Assembly (NCBI RefSeq): GCF_003958645.1
Contig: NZ_RXLO01000008.1
Location: 186,001 to 250,000 of the forward strand
DNA length: 64,000 nucleotides
Origin: Chitinophaga rhizosphaerae
Lineage (GTDB): Bacteria; Bacteroidota; Bacteroidia; Chitinophagales; Chitinophagaceae
Direction: 5' to 3'
Shown: piece by piece, positions 51,247 through 60,507 of the stretch
How positions within the stretch are numbered: the first letter of the stretch is position 1
How the letters are laid out: each line of letters opens with the position of its first letter
The notes under the pieces: model-generated
What the model saw: the letters and a program-made list of their open reading frames with translations, nothing else
The model's database searches: none
Told to the model about the DNA's origin: nothing
Made by a program: the position numbers and the translations under genes

Positions 51247-53085
51247 ATGTGTGGAATCGTAGCCTACATCGGCCATCGGGAAGCATATCCCGTTGTTCTA
51301 AAAGGACTGAAAAGACTGGAATACCGCGGATATGACAGCGCCGGGGTGGCTTTGCTCAATGGCGGCAAACTGAAAGTGTATAAAAAGAAAGGAAAAGTGG
51401 CCGAGATGGAGGAATACGCTACAGGGAAAGACGTCAGCAGCCATATCGCCATCGCCCACACGCGCTGGGCCACGCACGGCGAACCGTCTGACCGGAACGC
51501 CCATCCCCACCTTTCCGGAGACGGCAAGCTGGCCATGGTGCACAACGGCATCATCGAGAATTACATGCAACTGAAGCAGGAGCTCCTGAACAAAGGGCAC
51601 CAGTTCTCCAGCGACACAGATACCGAAGTGCTGGTCCATTTCATCGGGGAAATCAAGCAAAGCAACGACTGCTCCACGGAAGAAGCCGTGCGCATTGCGC
51701 TGAAACGCGTGGTGGGCGCGTATGTGATCGTGATCGTCGATCAAGACAATCCCGGCACCCTCATCGCCGCACGGAAAGGCAGCCCTCTCGTGATCGGCGT
51801 GGGAAAGGGCGAGCATTTCCTCGCGTCAGACGCATCGCCCATCGTGGAATACACCAAAGAAGTGGTGTACGTGAACGATTACGAGATCGCCATCCTCCGG
51901 GCAGACGAGCTCATCCTCAAAAATATTTCCAACGAGATCCAAACCCCCTACATCCAGAAGCTCGACATCGAGCTGGCTGCCATCGAAAAGGGCGGGTACG
52001 ATCATTTCATGCTCAAGGAAATCTTCGAACAGCCGCAAACTATTTTCGATAGCCTCCGCGGCCGCCTCGACGCCAAATCCGGCACCCTCACCCTGGGCGG
52101 CCTCCGCGAGCATCTGGACGTGCTCACCGCCGCGCGCCGCATCATCATCGTTGCCTGCGGCACCAGCTGGCACGCAGGGCTCGTGGCCGAATACATCATC
52201 GAAGAGCTTTGCCGCATTCCCGTGGAAGTGGAATACGCCTCGGAATTCAGGTACCGCAACCCCGTGGTAGGCCCGGGAGACGTGATCATCGCCGTGAGCC
52301 AGTCCGGCGAAACCGCAGACACCCTCGTGGCCATGGAAAGCGCCAAGGAAAAGGGCGCCATCATCCTCGGCGTCTGCAACGTGGTCGGCTCATCCATCGC
52401 CCGGCTCAGCAACGGCGGCGTGTATACCCATGCCGGGCCGGAGATCGGCGTAGCCAGCACCAAAGCCTTTACCGCACAGCTCGCCGTGCTCGCCATGATC
52501 GCGCTTAAAATCGCGCAGGCGAAAGGAAGCATCTCCGAACAACGGTTCCAGCACCTGCTCGAAGAACTGAACGACGTATCTGAAAAAGTGGCCAACTCCC
52601 TCCAGCTCAACGACCAGGTGAAAGCCATCGCGGAGAAATACAAAGACGCCCGCGATTTCCTGTACCTCGGCCGTGGCTATAATTTCCCCATCGCCCTGGA
52701 AGGCGCGCTCAAGCTTAAGGAAATCAGCTATATCCACGCAGAAGGCTATCCCGCCGCGGAAATGAAACATGGCCCCATTGCGCTGGTAGACGAAAACCTG
52801 CCCGTAGTGTTCGTTGCCACGAAAGACAGCTATTATGAAAAGATCGTGTCCAACATCCAGGAGATCAAGGCACGGAAAGGAAAGGTGATCGCCATTACCA
52901 CAGCGGGAGACGCCACCATTCCCTCCATGGCAGACGATGTGATCGTGGTGCCGGAGGCCGACGAGCTCGTGGCGCCCATCGTATCCGTTATCCCCCTCCA
53001 GCTCCTCGCCTATCATATCGGCGTCAGCAAAGGGTACGACGTCGACAAGCCCCGCAACCTCGCCAAGTCCGTAACCGTAGAATAA
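51247..53085 (+). CDS. glmS: Glutamine-fructose-6-phosphate aminotransferase (isomerizing)
   Basis: 612 residues, full length. It makes glucosamine 6-phosphate for peptidoglycan and lipopolysaccharide. The N-terminal nucleophile Cys2 (MCGIVAYIGHR) and glutaminase motifs THGEPSDRNAHPH and GIIENY are followed by two SIS domains (CGTSWHAGLVAEY; SQSGETADTLVA) and the C-terminal DKPRNLAKSVTVE. The upstream gap (50965-51246) is AT-rich; no glmS ribozyme is recognised. Only seven bases separate it from the DUF4954 gene. Confidence 0.98.
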   Translation: MCGIVAYIGHREAYPVVLKGLKRLEYRGYDSAGVALLNGGKLKVYKKKGKVAEMEEYATGKDVSSHIAIAHTRWATHGEPSDRNAHPHLSGDGKLAMVHNGIIENYMQLKQELLNKGHQFSSDTDTEVLVHFIGEIKQSNDCSTEEAVRIALKRVVGAYVIVIVDQDNPGTLIAARKGSPLVIGVGKGEHFLASDASPIVEYTKEVVYVNDYEIAILRADELILKNISNEIQTPYIQKLDIELAAIEKGGYDHFMLKEIFEQPQTIFDSLRGRLDAKSGTLTLGGLREHLDVLTAARRIIIVACGTSWHAGLVAEYIIEELCRIPVEVEYASEFRYRNPVVGPGDVIIAVSQSGETADTLVAMESAKEKGAIILGVCNVVGSSIARLSNGGVYTHAGPEIGVASTKAFTAQLAVLAMIALKIAQAKGSISEQRFQHLLEELNDVSEKVANSLQLNDQVKAIAEKYKDARDFLYLGRGYNFPIALEGALKLKEISYIHAEGYPAAEMKHGPIALVDENLPVVFVATKDSYYEKIVSNIQEIKARKGKVIAITTAGDATIPSMADDVIVVPEADELVAPIVSVIPLQLLAYHIGVSKGYDVDKPRNLAKSVTVE

Positions 53086-53092
53086 TCCGCGT

Positions 53093-55261
53093 ATGAACCA
53101 AATCCTGAAAAAACCCCTCAGCCAGCTGGGCTACCAGTTCGTAGAAGGGCCCTATCTGCCGAAAGGCCGCAATGAATATTACTTGCGCGACCAGCAACGC
53201 GGCGCCTCCAACGTTTACCGCAAACTGAAAGCCGGCGAGATCGAAACCCTCGTCCGCAACGATAATACCTCCGACGACTGGAACCAGATTTTCGTGGACA
53301 ACGATTTCGACCCCCAGCTCGTCCAGCACTGCCAGTTCTACGGCATCGTCCGCATCGGGAAACTGGAACCCTACTTCCTGGAGTTCCACAACCTGCGGCT
53401 GCCCGTGGGCCTGTATTACAGCACCATCGCGTCTTGCGACATCGGAGACAACGTCGTGATCCACAACGTGAATTCCCTGTCGCACTACATTATCGGCAAC
53501 GACGTCATCATCACCAACGTCAACGAAATGGGCGTCACCGACCACAGCAAATTCGGGAACGGCATCGTGAAGGAAGGCGAGCCGGAAAGCGTGCGCATCT
53601 GGCTGGAACTCTGCAATGAAAACGGCGGCAGGAGCGTATTGCCGTTCGACGGCATGCTGCCCGGCGACGCCTGGCTCTGGACGCGCAACCGCGCAGACGA
53701 TGCGCTGCAAAACCAGTTCAAAGCCTTCACCGAAAAGAAATTCGACAAGCGGCGCGGTTATTATGGCGAAGTGGGAGACCGCTCCGTCATCAAAAACTGC
53801 AAGATCATCAAGGATACGAAAATCGGGACGGACGCCTATCTCAAAGGCGCCAACAAGATCAAGAACGTGACCGTCAACAGTAACGCCGTAGCCCCCACGC
53901 AGATCGGTGAAGGTTGCGAGATCGTGAACGGTATCATCGGGTATGGCTGCCGCGTTTTCTATGGCGTGAAAGCCGTAAGGTTCGTCATGGCGTCGCATTC
54001 GCAGCTCAAATACGGCGCGCGCCTCATCAACTCGTACCTCGGCAACAACGCCACCATTTCCTGCTGCGAAGTCCTTAATTCCCTCATCTTTCCCGCACAC
54101 GAACAGCACCACAACAATTCGTTCCTCTGCGCCGCGCTTATTCTCGGGCAAAGCAACATGGCCGCCGGCGCCACCATCGGCTCCAACCACAATTCCCGCG
54201 GAGCGGATGGCGAAATCATCGCCGGGAGAGGTTTCTGGCCGGGATTATGCGTCAGCCTCAAACATAATTCCATGTTCGCTTCCTTCACGCTCATCGCGAA
54301 AGGGAACTATATGAGCGAACTGAACATTTCCATTCCTTTCAGCCTGGTGGTGAACGATGAGCACGAGGATATGCTGAAGATCATGCCGGGGTACTGGTTC
54401 CTCCACAACATGTACGCCCTGGCGCGGAACGCGTGGAAATATGTGGACCGCGACCGCCGGACAGACAAAACCCAGCTCATCGAATACGATTACCTGGCGC
54501 CCGATTCCGTGGAAGAGATCTTCACCGCGCTGGAACTGTTCGAAACCGCCGTGGGCAAAGCGATCGGGAAAGACCGCAAGGCCGGTCGCGCATTGTTGAT
54601 GGAATCTCCCGCGAAAGTGGCCGGCATGGAAATCCTCGCGGAAGGATGCGAGAATTCGTCGCGCAAAACGCAATTGCTGAAGGTAGACAAAGCATACCCG
54701 CTGTTCCGCAAACTCGTAACGCTGTACGCGATGCGCAATTTGGTGAAAGAGTACGCACGGTTCAGGGACTTCGCGGAACTGCAATCTTTCCTGAAGCAAT
54801 GCCGCCGTTCGGCGTGGAATAACGTGGGCGGACAACTGATCCCCGAAGACCGGGTGAACGATATCAAGCAGCGCATCCGTAAAAATAAAATCGCCAGTTG
54901 GGACGCACTGCATGATGTTTACCGCGAAACCGGCGACAAGTACGAGGAAGACAAACTCCGCCACGCACTCGGCAGCTTGCTGGAGCTGCACGGATTGAAA
55001 GCTTCCGCGCTCACACCCGACGCGCTGCGCAGCTTCCTCTCGGAATCCGTGGAAACACTGGCTTCCATCACCGATAATATTTTCAAATCGCGCGAAAAGG
55101 ATTACCTTAATCCCTTCCGCCAGATGACCTACGACAGTCCGGAAGAAATGGAAAAAGTGGTCGGCAAGCTGGAAGACAATAGTTTTATCCAGCAAACGGC
55201 AGAAGAATTGAAAGGATTTAAGAAACAGATAAAAGACTTAGTGAAGCAATGGCAATTGTAA
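53093..55261 (+). CDS. DUF4954 protein with left-handed beta-helix
   Basis: 722 residues, no signal peptide. The first ~450 residues show repeated hexapeptide-like turns (CDIGDNVVIHNVNSL, YIIGNDVIITNVNEMG, TQIGEGCEIVNGIIGYGCRV), as in left-handed parallel beta-helix acyl or nucleotidyl transferases, and match DUF4954. The last ~250 residues are helical (DUF6819-like). Its place directly after glmS suggests a cytosolic task in amino-sugar or sugar-nucleotide metabolism, which is inference. Overlaps the start of tag by 13 bases. Confidence 0.85.
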   Translation: MNQILKKPLSQLGYQFVEGPYLPKGRNEYYLRDQQRGASNVYRKLKAGEIETLVRNDNTSDDWNQIFVDNDFDPQLVQHCQFYGIVRIGKLEPYFLEFHNLRLPVGLYYSTIASCDIGDNVVIHNVNSLSHYIIGNDVIITNVNEMGVTDHSKFGNGIVKEGEPESVRIWLELCNENGGRSVLPFDGMLPGDAWLWTRNRADDALQNQFKAFTEKKFDKRRGYYGEVGDRSVIKNCKIIKDTKIGTDAYLKGANKIKNVTVNSNAVAPTQIGEGCEIVNGIIGYGCRVFYGVKAVRFVMASHSQLKYGARLINSYLGNNATISCCEVLNSLIFPAHEQHHNNSFLCAALILGQSNMAAGATIGSNHNSRGADGEIIAGRGFWPGLCVSLKHNSMFASFTLIAKGNYMSELNISIPFSLVVNDEHEDMLKIMPGYWFLHNMYALARNAWKYVDRDRRTDKTQLIEYDYLAPDSVEEIFTALELFETAVGKAIGKDRKAGRALLMESPAKVAGMEILAEGCENSSRKTQLLKVDKAYPLFRKLVTLYAMRNLVKEYARFRDFAELQSFLKQCRRSAWNNVGGQLIPEDRVNDIKQRIRKNKIASWDALHDVYRETGDKYEEDKLRHALGSLLELHGLKASALTPDALRSFLSESVETLASITDNIFKSREKDYLNPFRQMTYDSPEEMEKVVGKLEDNSFIQQTAEELKGFKKQIKDLVKQWQL

Positions 55262-55821
55262 AAGAAAAACAACGCTGCGGATGGGCGGGCGCCGATCCGC
55301 TGTACAACGCGTATCACGATGAAGAATGGGGCGTTCCCAGCCACGACGACCATCACCTTTTCGAAATGCTGAACCTGGAAGGCGCGCAAGCCGGCCTGAG
55401 CTGGTACACCGTACTCATCAAGCGCGAAAATTACCGCAAAGCGTTCGATAACTGGGATGCGGAAAAAATCGCGAAGTATTCCGAGAAGAAAGTGGAATCG
55501 CTGATGCAGAACCCCGGCATCATCCGCAACCAGCTGAAGATCAGGGGCACCATCGCCAATGCGAAAGCATTCCTCGCCGTACAAAAAGAATTCGGCAGCT
55601 TCGACAAATACATCTGGCAGTTCGTAGGTGGCAAAACCATCCACAACAAATTCACCAGCATGAAAGAAGTGCCCGCCAAAACACCGGTCTCTGACGCCAT
55701 GAGCAAGGATCTCAAGAAACGGGGCTTCAAGTTCATCGGCAGCACCATCTGCTACGCCTACATGCAGGCCTGCGGTATGGTCGACGATCATGTGAAAGGA
55801 TGTTTCAAATTCCATCCCTGA
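55249..55821 (+). CDS. tag: DNA-3-methyladenine glycosylase I
   Basis: 190 residues. TagI removes 3-methyladenine from DNA. Motifs: RCGWAGADPLYNAYHDEEWGVP (in parts RCGWAG and YHDEEWGVP), LEGAQAGLSWYTVLIKR and, at the end, FIGSTICYAYMQACGMVDDH; the Zn site of the family uses Cys and His from both ends (Cys-x-W near the start, H-x3-C in DHVKGCF). The ATG lies within the end of the DUF4954 gene, so they are coupled. Followed by a strong terminator. Confidence 0.95.
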   Translation: MAIVKEKQRCGWAGADPLYNAYHDEEWGVPSHDDHHLFEMLNLEGAQAGLSWYTVLIKRENYRKAFDNWDAEKIAKYSEKKVESLMQNPGIIRNQLKIRGTIANAKAFLAVQKEFGSFDKYIWQFVGGKTIHNKFTSMKEVPAKTPVSDAMSKDLKKRGFKFIGSTICYAYMQACGMVDDHVKGCFKFHP

Positions 55822-55842
55822 TATAACGCATTCCTGAAAACG

Positions 55843-55874
55843 AAAATACCGGCACTAAGGCCGGTATTTTTTTT
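55843..55874 (+). terminator. Terminator after glmS-DUF4954-tag
   Basis: Perfect 11-bp stem AAAATACCGGC / GCCGGTATTTT, loop ACTAAG, T run to 55874. The A run on the other side makes it able to act on both strands; the convergent rlpA gene ends at 55956. Confidence 0.95.
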
Positions 55875-55955
55875 GCGAACGTGCGAGGTTTTTTTTGCGG
55901 GTTACAACAGACGACGGTTCTGTTACACGTTCACGGGTTTTCCAACACAAGCCGT

Positions 55956-56390
55956 TTATGACGGGTTCATGGCCATGTCGAGGATGGGAAGACTGTTCAC
56001 GAATTCTTTCGTCACTACTTCCACCTTCACTTTGGTCAATCCCCAGTGGATGAATCCCAGTTTTTTGGCTGCGGCCTGCGTGAGGTCCACGATTCGGCGG
56101 TTGGCCGCGTGCAGCCGGTCGGTGACGCGCACCACTACCCAACGGTTGTTTCGCAGGTTCGTGACCTTGATGAAGGTCCCGAGCGGAAGGGTATTGTGGG
56201 CTGCCGTCATTCCGTTGTTATCAAAAATCTCTCCACTGGCCGTTTTCCGCCCGTGAAACTTCTGGGCGTAATAGCTGGCCGTTCCTACACCTGTTTTCAC
56301 CTGCGCCACAGCGGGAACGATCCCCGACAATACCGGCAGCAGCATCAACAGTGCATACTTCAACACTTTTTTTAATACATTTTTCTGCAT
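55956..56390 (-). CDS. RlpA-family septal ring lytic transglycosylase
   Basis: 144 residues from MQKNVLKKVLKYALLM with a signal peptide ending near VPAVA. The double-psi beta-barrel domain shows GTASYYAQKFHGRKTASGE, AAHNTLPLGTFIKVTNL and VVVRVTDRL, with the catalytic-type Asp in VTDR. In E. coli and Pseudomonas, RlpA cleaves denuded septal glycan; no SPOR domain is attached here, so targeting must differ. Ten further open codons upstream are rejected because the signal peptide begins at 56390. Confidence 0.92.
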   Translation of the reverse strand: MQKNVLKKVLKYALLMLLPVLSGIVPAVAQVKTGVGTASYYAQKFHGRKTASGEIFDNNGMTAAHNTLPLGTFIKVTNLRNNRWVVVRVTDRLHAANRRIVDLTQAAAKKLGFIHWGLTKVKVEVVTKEFVNSLPILDMAMNPS

Positions 56391-56488
56391 GACGTGGGGA
56401 ATTGGCAAAAATGCTGCCAAAAACCGTTAAAATACCCTACAAGATTTGTTAAAACCGGGGCCAAGAGTCCTTACTTTTTACTAACCAA

Positions 56489-57532
56489 TCAATTATAAAT
56501 TAAGATTTCGCTTAACGACTTATTATTGATGAAGGAATGATCTGTCAGGGTTGTGAGGAAGAAGTACAACTGCCGCTGTTCTTCCTGGCTTAAAGGTATG
56601 CCATTTTTCACAATCGGGTCGATGGTGGGGGTTTGTTCGATCCCGGAACTATAATGCTCGAAAACGTCGTAAATGTCGTAAAAACGGCCGTCGTGCATAT
56701 ACGGTGGACTTTTGATGATATTCCTGAGCGATGGCACCCTGAATTTGAGGTAATCGCCCGTGCTGTTGGTGATGCGCATCCGGCCGGCATCGTTGAGGAA
56801 TTCATTGTAAGGCAAGCCGTTATTGCGGAAAGAACCGTCGGTAAACAGGGGTTCCTTGTGGCAAGCCGCGCATTTCGCCTGGAAAATGGCGTAGCCGGCC
56901 TGCTCGTCGGGCGAGAATTGGGCCTTGTGCGTGAGCACGCTGTCGTATTTCGCGTTGAAGGAATTCATGGTGGCCATAAACTGCGACAAGGCGCGGAACA
57001 GCTTCTGGCTATTGATCTCCCCCGGGCCGAACGCGCCGTCGAACATCGACCGGTACTTTTTATCGGCATTCAGCCGGGCGATGAGGCGGCCCAGGTCCTC
57101 CCCCATTTCATTGGCGTCGGAGATAGGCGTGAGCGGCTGGATGTCGAGGTGATTGACGCCCCCGTCCCACATGAAATCCTTTTGCCATAGCAGGTTAAAT
57201 AGCGAAGGGACCGACCGGAAACCGTTGCGGTTATCGATACCATGACTGAGCGCGTGATCGAAATGCGCGAACGCGGCGAACTGCTGATGACAGAACCCGC
57301 AGGAGATGGTGCTATCGCGCGACAGCCGCGGGTCGTAAAACAGGCGCCTCCCCAGCGCGACCCCTTCTACCGTGGGCGGATTCCGTGAAAGATCGTACAC
57401 CGGTTGCGGAAAATGTGCGGGCAGCGAAATCGTGTATGGCGTTGGCCCGGCGGGCGGCTTATTGTCGCCCGATTTACGGCAGGCCCAGATGAGCGCCATC
57501 ACGAAACAGGTATACACGACGTATTTTTTCAC
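56489..57532 (-). CDS. MbnH-like di-haem peroxidase lipoprotein
   Basis: 347 residues with a lipobox near residue 18 (ALIWAC). Two haem c sites, CGFCH (78-82) and CAACH (221-225), with the conserved MHDGRF near residue 285, define the cytochrome c peroxidase/MauG family. It overlaps the mbnP-like gene by four bases (ATGA). In Methylosinus, MbnH is such a di-haem enzyme that oxidises a Trp of MbnP to kynurenine to create a copper site, so this pair most likely does the same. A plain peroxidase role is the alternative. Confidence 0.87.
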   Translation of the reverse strand: MKKYVVYTCFVMALIWACRKSGDNKPPAGPTPYTISLPAHFPQPVYDLSRNPPTVEGVALGRRLFYDPRLSRDSTISCGFCHQQFAAFAHFDHALSHGIDNRNGFRSVPSLFNLLWQKDFMWDGGVNHLDIQPLTPISDANEMGEDLGRLIARLNADKKYRSMFDGAFGPGEINSQKLFRALSQFMATMNSFNAKYDSVLTHKAQFSPDEQAGYAIFQAKCAACHKEPLFTDGSFRNNGLPYNEFLNDAGRMRITNSTGDYLKFRVPSLRNIIKSPPYMHDGRFYDIYDVFEHYSSGIEQTPTIDPIVKNGIPLSQEEQRQLYFFLTTLTDHSFINNKSLSEILIYN

Positions 57533-58275
57533 AGGTCGGTGACGTTGGTAATGCGGAACATGTTTTTATAATTGACCGAAATCTTCCACGCGGCTTCGCC
57601 TGGCGAGTGGATAGTGGCCGTTGTGGCGAATGATACGATGTTCGGCGGTCCGAACCACTTGTTCAGGTCCGTCCTGAAAGTAACGGCCGGTTCGCGGTCG
57701 GGCCCCACGGTAATGGAGATCGGCGTCTGGATGCGGATATCCTGCACGGCGTTGAACGGCCCTTTGAAGCCGCCGACGTGGAACGTGAGCGTTTTATCGG
57801 GCGCGGCGGAAACCGGTGATTTGCCTTCCATTTTCGCCATGATGTACCCGCTGTTCCAGCTCCAGAACATACCCAGTACGGGATCGAGCGCATCTGTTTG
57901 TGCGCCACTCACATTCCGGGAGCTGTCTACCCCCAGTTTGAACCCGATGGCGCGGTATTCTCCCTGCGGGGCGAGGAGGAGGATGGATTTCGACTCCGGC
58001 TTGCTTTCGTCGACCAGGTGGTAGGTGACGGGCAGGCGGAGGAGGGAATTATCCATCTTCACGAGATAAACATTGCTGATATAGTATTTGAAGGCGGTGA
58101 CGGTGTAGCTTTCGGCGGAGGGGTTTTTATAAGTGGTGGTGCCGAGTTTCAGGAGTGACGTATCGACCCTGTGTTCGAAATTCAGCTTGAAATTCCCCTC
58201 TTTTTTCGGGATGAGGTCTTTCTTGCAGGCCATGCAACAGATCAGCAACGTGAAAATGAGATAGCAAGGCTTCAT
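57529..58275 (-). CDS. MbnP-like copper-binding lipoprotein
   Basis: 248 residues with a lipobox (LLICCMAC) at about 11-17. The mature part reads NFKLNFEHRVD, YTVTAFKYYISNVYLV, a late GMFWSWNSGYIMAKMEGKS (Trp138 and Trp140) and FHVGGFKGPF, as in MbnP family proteins. In Methylosinus, MbnP binds copper through a site that needs a Trp turned to kynurenine by MbnH. The mbnH-like gene follows and overlaps by four bases. No methanobactin genes are near, so it is probably a general copper-handling pair. Copper binding is by family, not seen. Confidence 0.85.
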   Translation of the reverse strand: MKPCYLIFTLLICCMACKKDLIPKKEGNFKLNFEHRVDTSLLKLGTTTYKNPSAESYTVTAFKYYISNVYLVKMDNSLLRLPVTYHLVDESKPESKSILLLAPQGEYRAIGFKLGVDSSRNVSGAQTDALDPVLGMFWSWNSGYIMAKMEGKSPVSAAPDKTLTFHVGGFKGPFNAVQDIRIQTPISITVGPDREPAVTFRTDLNKWFGPPNIVSFATTATIHSPGEAAWKISVNYKNMFRITNVTDL

Positions 58276-58303
58276 GGGGAAAGCGGTATTTCCCTAAGTT
58301 ACA

Positions 58304-58341
58304 CAAAAAAACGCTGCAAACCCGGGCGGATTTGCAGCGTT
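58304..58341 (-). terminator. Terminator of the fucose operon
   Basis: Perfect 11-bp stem AACGCTGCAAA / TTTGCAGCGTT with a 10-base loop; on the minus strand followed by TTTTTTT. Confidence 0.92.
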
Positions 58342-58365
58342 TTCGACTTTATTATCAATTGAGAA

Positions 58366-59676
58366 TCAATTCACCCTTCCGAGTTTAAAACCTTTGGTGG
58401 CAAACCAGAGTACCACAAGGAAACAAACCACGGGAATAATGTATGCCGTCTGGATGCTGGTAGCGTCGGAAATGAGCCCCATCGCCGGAGGGAAAATGGC
58501 ACCGCCTACGATAGACATCACCAGTAAAGACGAGCCCAGCTTCGTATGGCCGCCTTCCAGCCCTTCCAGTCCCAGGGAGAAAATGGTGGGGAACATGATC
58601 GACATGAAGAACGGTACCGCCAGTACGGTGTAGATCGCCACGTCTCCTTTCGTAGTCATGGCAATGCCGACCAATACTACATTGACAAGTGCATAGAGCG
58701 CCAGCAGGGTGTGCGGTTTCACATATCTCATAAGGAAAGTTCCTACGAAACGACCGATCATAAAACCGAGCCCGGCCACTGCACCCAGCAGGAATCCCGC
58801 ATCTTTCTCCGGCATATGTCCGGCGAACTTCGCGAAGCGGATAAAGAATGCGCTCACGCCTACCTGCGCGCCTACGTAAAAGAATTGTGTTATGATGGCG
58901 GCAATGAGGTGCTTGTGTTTGAAAATGCTGCCCTCTTTCTGTTGATTTCCGGCCGTTGTCTTTTCATCCTTCTCCTCCTTGATATCGGGAAGTTTGGTAA
59001 AAATGAACAATACCGCAACGAGGATCACCACGATGCCGATGATCATATACGGCATTTTCACAGTAGCGGCTTCGCCGGCCAGGTACTGTTGCAATTCCGC
59101 CGCAGGCATGGCTTTCAATTCCGCTTCGGTATGTTCCGTTCCGGAAAGGATGAACTGTGCGCCAATGATGGGTGCTACAAAAGCGCCCAAACCGTTAAAA
59201 CATTGGGCCAGGTTAAGGCGCTGTGTTGCCGTTTCCGGCTTACCGAGGATCGTCACATACGGGTTCGCCGCCGTTTCCAGGAAAGTAAGCCCGGAAGCGA
59301 TCACGAACAACGCGATAAGGAAAAATGCATATTGGCCGGAATTGGCCGCGGGGATGAATAGCAATGCACCTGCTGCATACAGCATCAACCCGAGGATAAT
59401 ACCAGCTTTGAAACCGAACCGTTTCATGAAGAATCCCGCAGGCAAGGCCAGCAGGAAATATGCGAGGAACACCGCAGAATCGATGAAAGACGACTGCGTA
59501 TCCGTGAGCATACACGCCTTTTTCAGGTGCGGGATCAGGATCGGGCTCAGGTTATGCACGAGCGCCCAGAGGAAAAAGAGACTGGTCACCAGGATAAATG
59601 GAAATAAATATCCCGATGCCTTGTTACCCGACGGTGCGGTCGTGTATTGCGTGGTGGTTGCGGCGCCTCCTGCCAT
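58366..59676 (-). CDS. fucP: L-fucose:H+ symporter, FucP-type MFS permease
   Basis: 436 residues, twelve membrane segments of the FHS/FucP family: SLFFLWALVHNLSPILIPHLK at the start (in parts FFLWALVHNLSPILIPH), the FLAYFLLALPAGFFMKRFGFK loop 2-3 motif, and LTFLETAANPYVTILG in segment 5. Related proteins carry L-fucose, galactose or glucose. Its place at the end of a fucose-oxidation operon points to L-fucose. Followed by a strong terminator; 35 bases downstream of the dehydrogenase gene. Confidence 0.9.
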   Translation of the reverse strand: MAGGAATTTQYTTAPSGNKASGYLFPFILVTSLFFLWALVHNLSPILIPHLKKACMLTDTQSSFIDSAVFLAYFLLALPAGFFMKRFGFKAGIILGLMLYAAGALLFIPAANSGQYAFFLIALFVIASGLTFLETAANPYVTILGKPETATQRLNLAQCFNGLGAFVAPIIGAQFILSGTEHTEAELKAMPAAELQQYLAGEAATVKMPYMIIGIVVILVAVLFIFTKLPDIKEEKDEKTTAGNQQKEGSIFKHKHLIAAIITQFFYVGAQVGVSAFFIRFAKFAGHMPEKDAGFLLGAVAGLGFMIGRFVGTFLMRYVKPHTLLALYALVNVVLVGIAMTTKGDVAIYTVLAVPFFMSIMFPTIFSLGLEGLEGGHTKLGSSLLVMSIVGGAIFPPAMGLISDATSIQTAYIIPVVCFLVVLWFATKGFKLGRVN

Positions 59677-59711
59677 AATTTGTCAGTTTAATTGGTGATA
59701 TAACGGTGGAA

Positions 59712-60494
59712 TTAAGAGATTGATCTGTCGAGATGCGTATACCCTCCGTCTACGTAAATGATCTGCCCGGTGGTGTGCGAAGAGCGGTCGCTCAGCAGGA
59801 ATACCGACATGTTGGCGATTTCCTCTGAAGTGGTCATTCTCTTTTCCAGCGGGATGTTGGCCACGATGGAAGCCAGTTTGGCTTTCGGATCGGGCAGCGA
59901 ATTGATCCAGGTTTCGTAGAGCGGCGTCCAGACTTCGGCCGGGTTTACGGTATTGACGCGTATGGAATAGGGCAGCAGTTCCACGGCCCATTCGCGCGTC
60001 AGCGCATTGATCGCGCCTTTGGACGCGGCGTAGCCGGATGTGTTGCCCTGCCCTGTTTCCGCCACTTTCGAACCGATGTTGAGGATCGAGCCTTTAGCGG
60101 CTTTGAGGTACGGCAGCGCGAAGTGCGCGAGGTTGTAATAATGGGAAAGGTTATTCTGAAGGGAAGCCATGAAACGCTCGGGGCTTCCGCTTTCCAGCCC
60201 CACGCCGTCGTTGGCGCCGGCGTTGTTCACGAGCCCGTCTATCCGGCCGAATTCCTTCACGGTAGCGTCGATCACGTGCCTGCAATCCTCCACTTTCCCC
60301 AGCTCCGCACGGATGCCGAAAGCTTTGCCGCCGGCTTTGCGGATGGCGTCTACGGCTTTATTGTTGTCCGCTTCGCTCCTGCCGGCGATAACGGCAACGC
60401 CGCCTTCCTGCGCGATCAGTTCTGCGATGGCCGCTCCGATGCCTTTGGCGCCGCCTGTTACGATCACTACTTTATCCTGTAACCCGAGATTCAT
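59712..60494 (-). CDS. Short-chain dehydrogenase, probable L-fucose dehydrogenase
   Basis: 260 residues, classical SDR: TGGAKGIG (14-21) for NAD(P), NNAG, the catalytic Ser in NIGSKVAETGQG and YAASKGA (YxxxK). The position between fucP and a fuconolactonase gene suggests oxidation of L-fucose to L-fucono-1,5-lactone, as in the Xanthomonas-type non-phosphorylative route. Substrate is inferred from context. Confidence 0.85.
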   Translation of the reverse strand: MNLGLQDKVVIVTGGAKGIGAAIAELIAQEGGVAVIAGRSEADNNKAVDAIRKAGGKAFGIRAELGKVEDCRHVIDATVKEFGRIDGLVNNAGANDGVGLESGSPERFMASLQNNLSHYYNLAHFALPYLKAAKGSILNIGSKVAETGQGNTSGYAASKGAINALTREWAVELLPYSIRVNTVNPAEVWTPLYETWINSLPDPKAKLASIVANIPLEKRMTTSEEIANMSVFLLSDRSSHTTGQIIYVDGGYTHLDRSIS

Positions 60495-60507
60495 TTGTGG
60501 TATTGAT

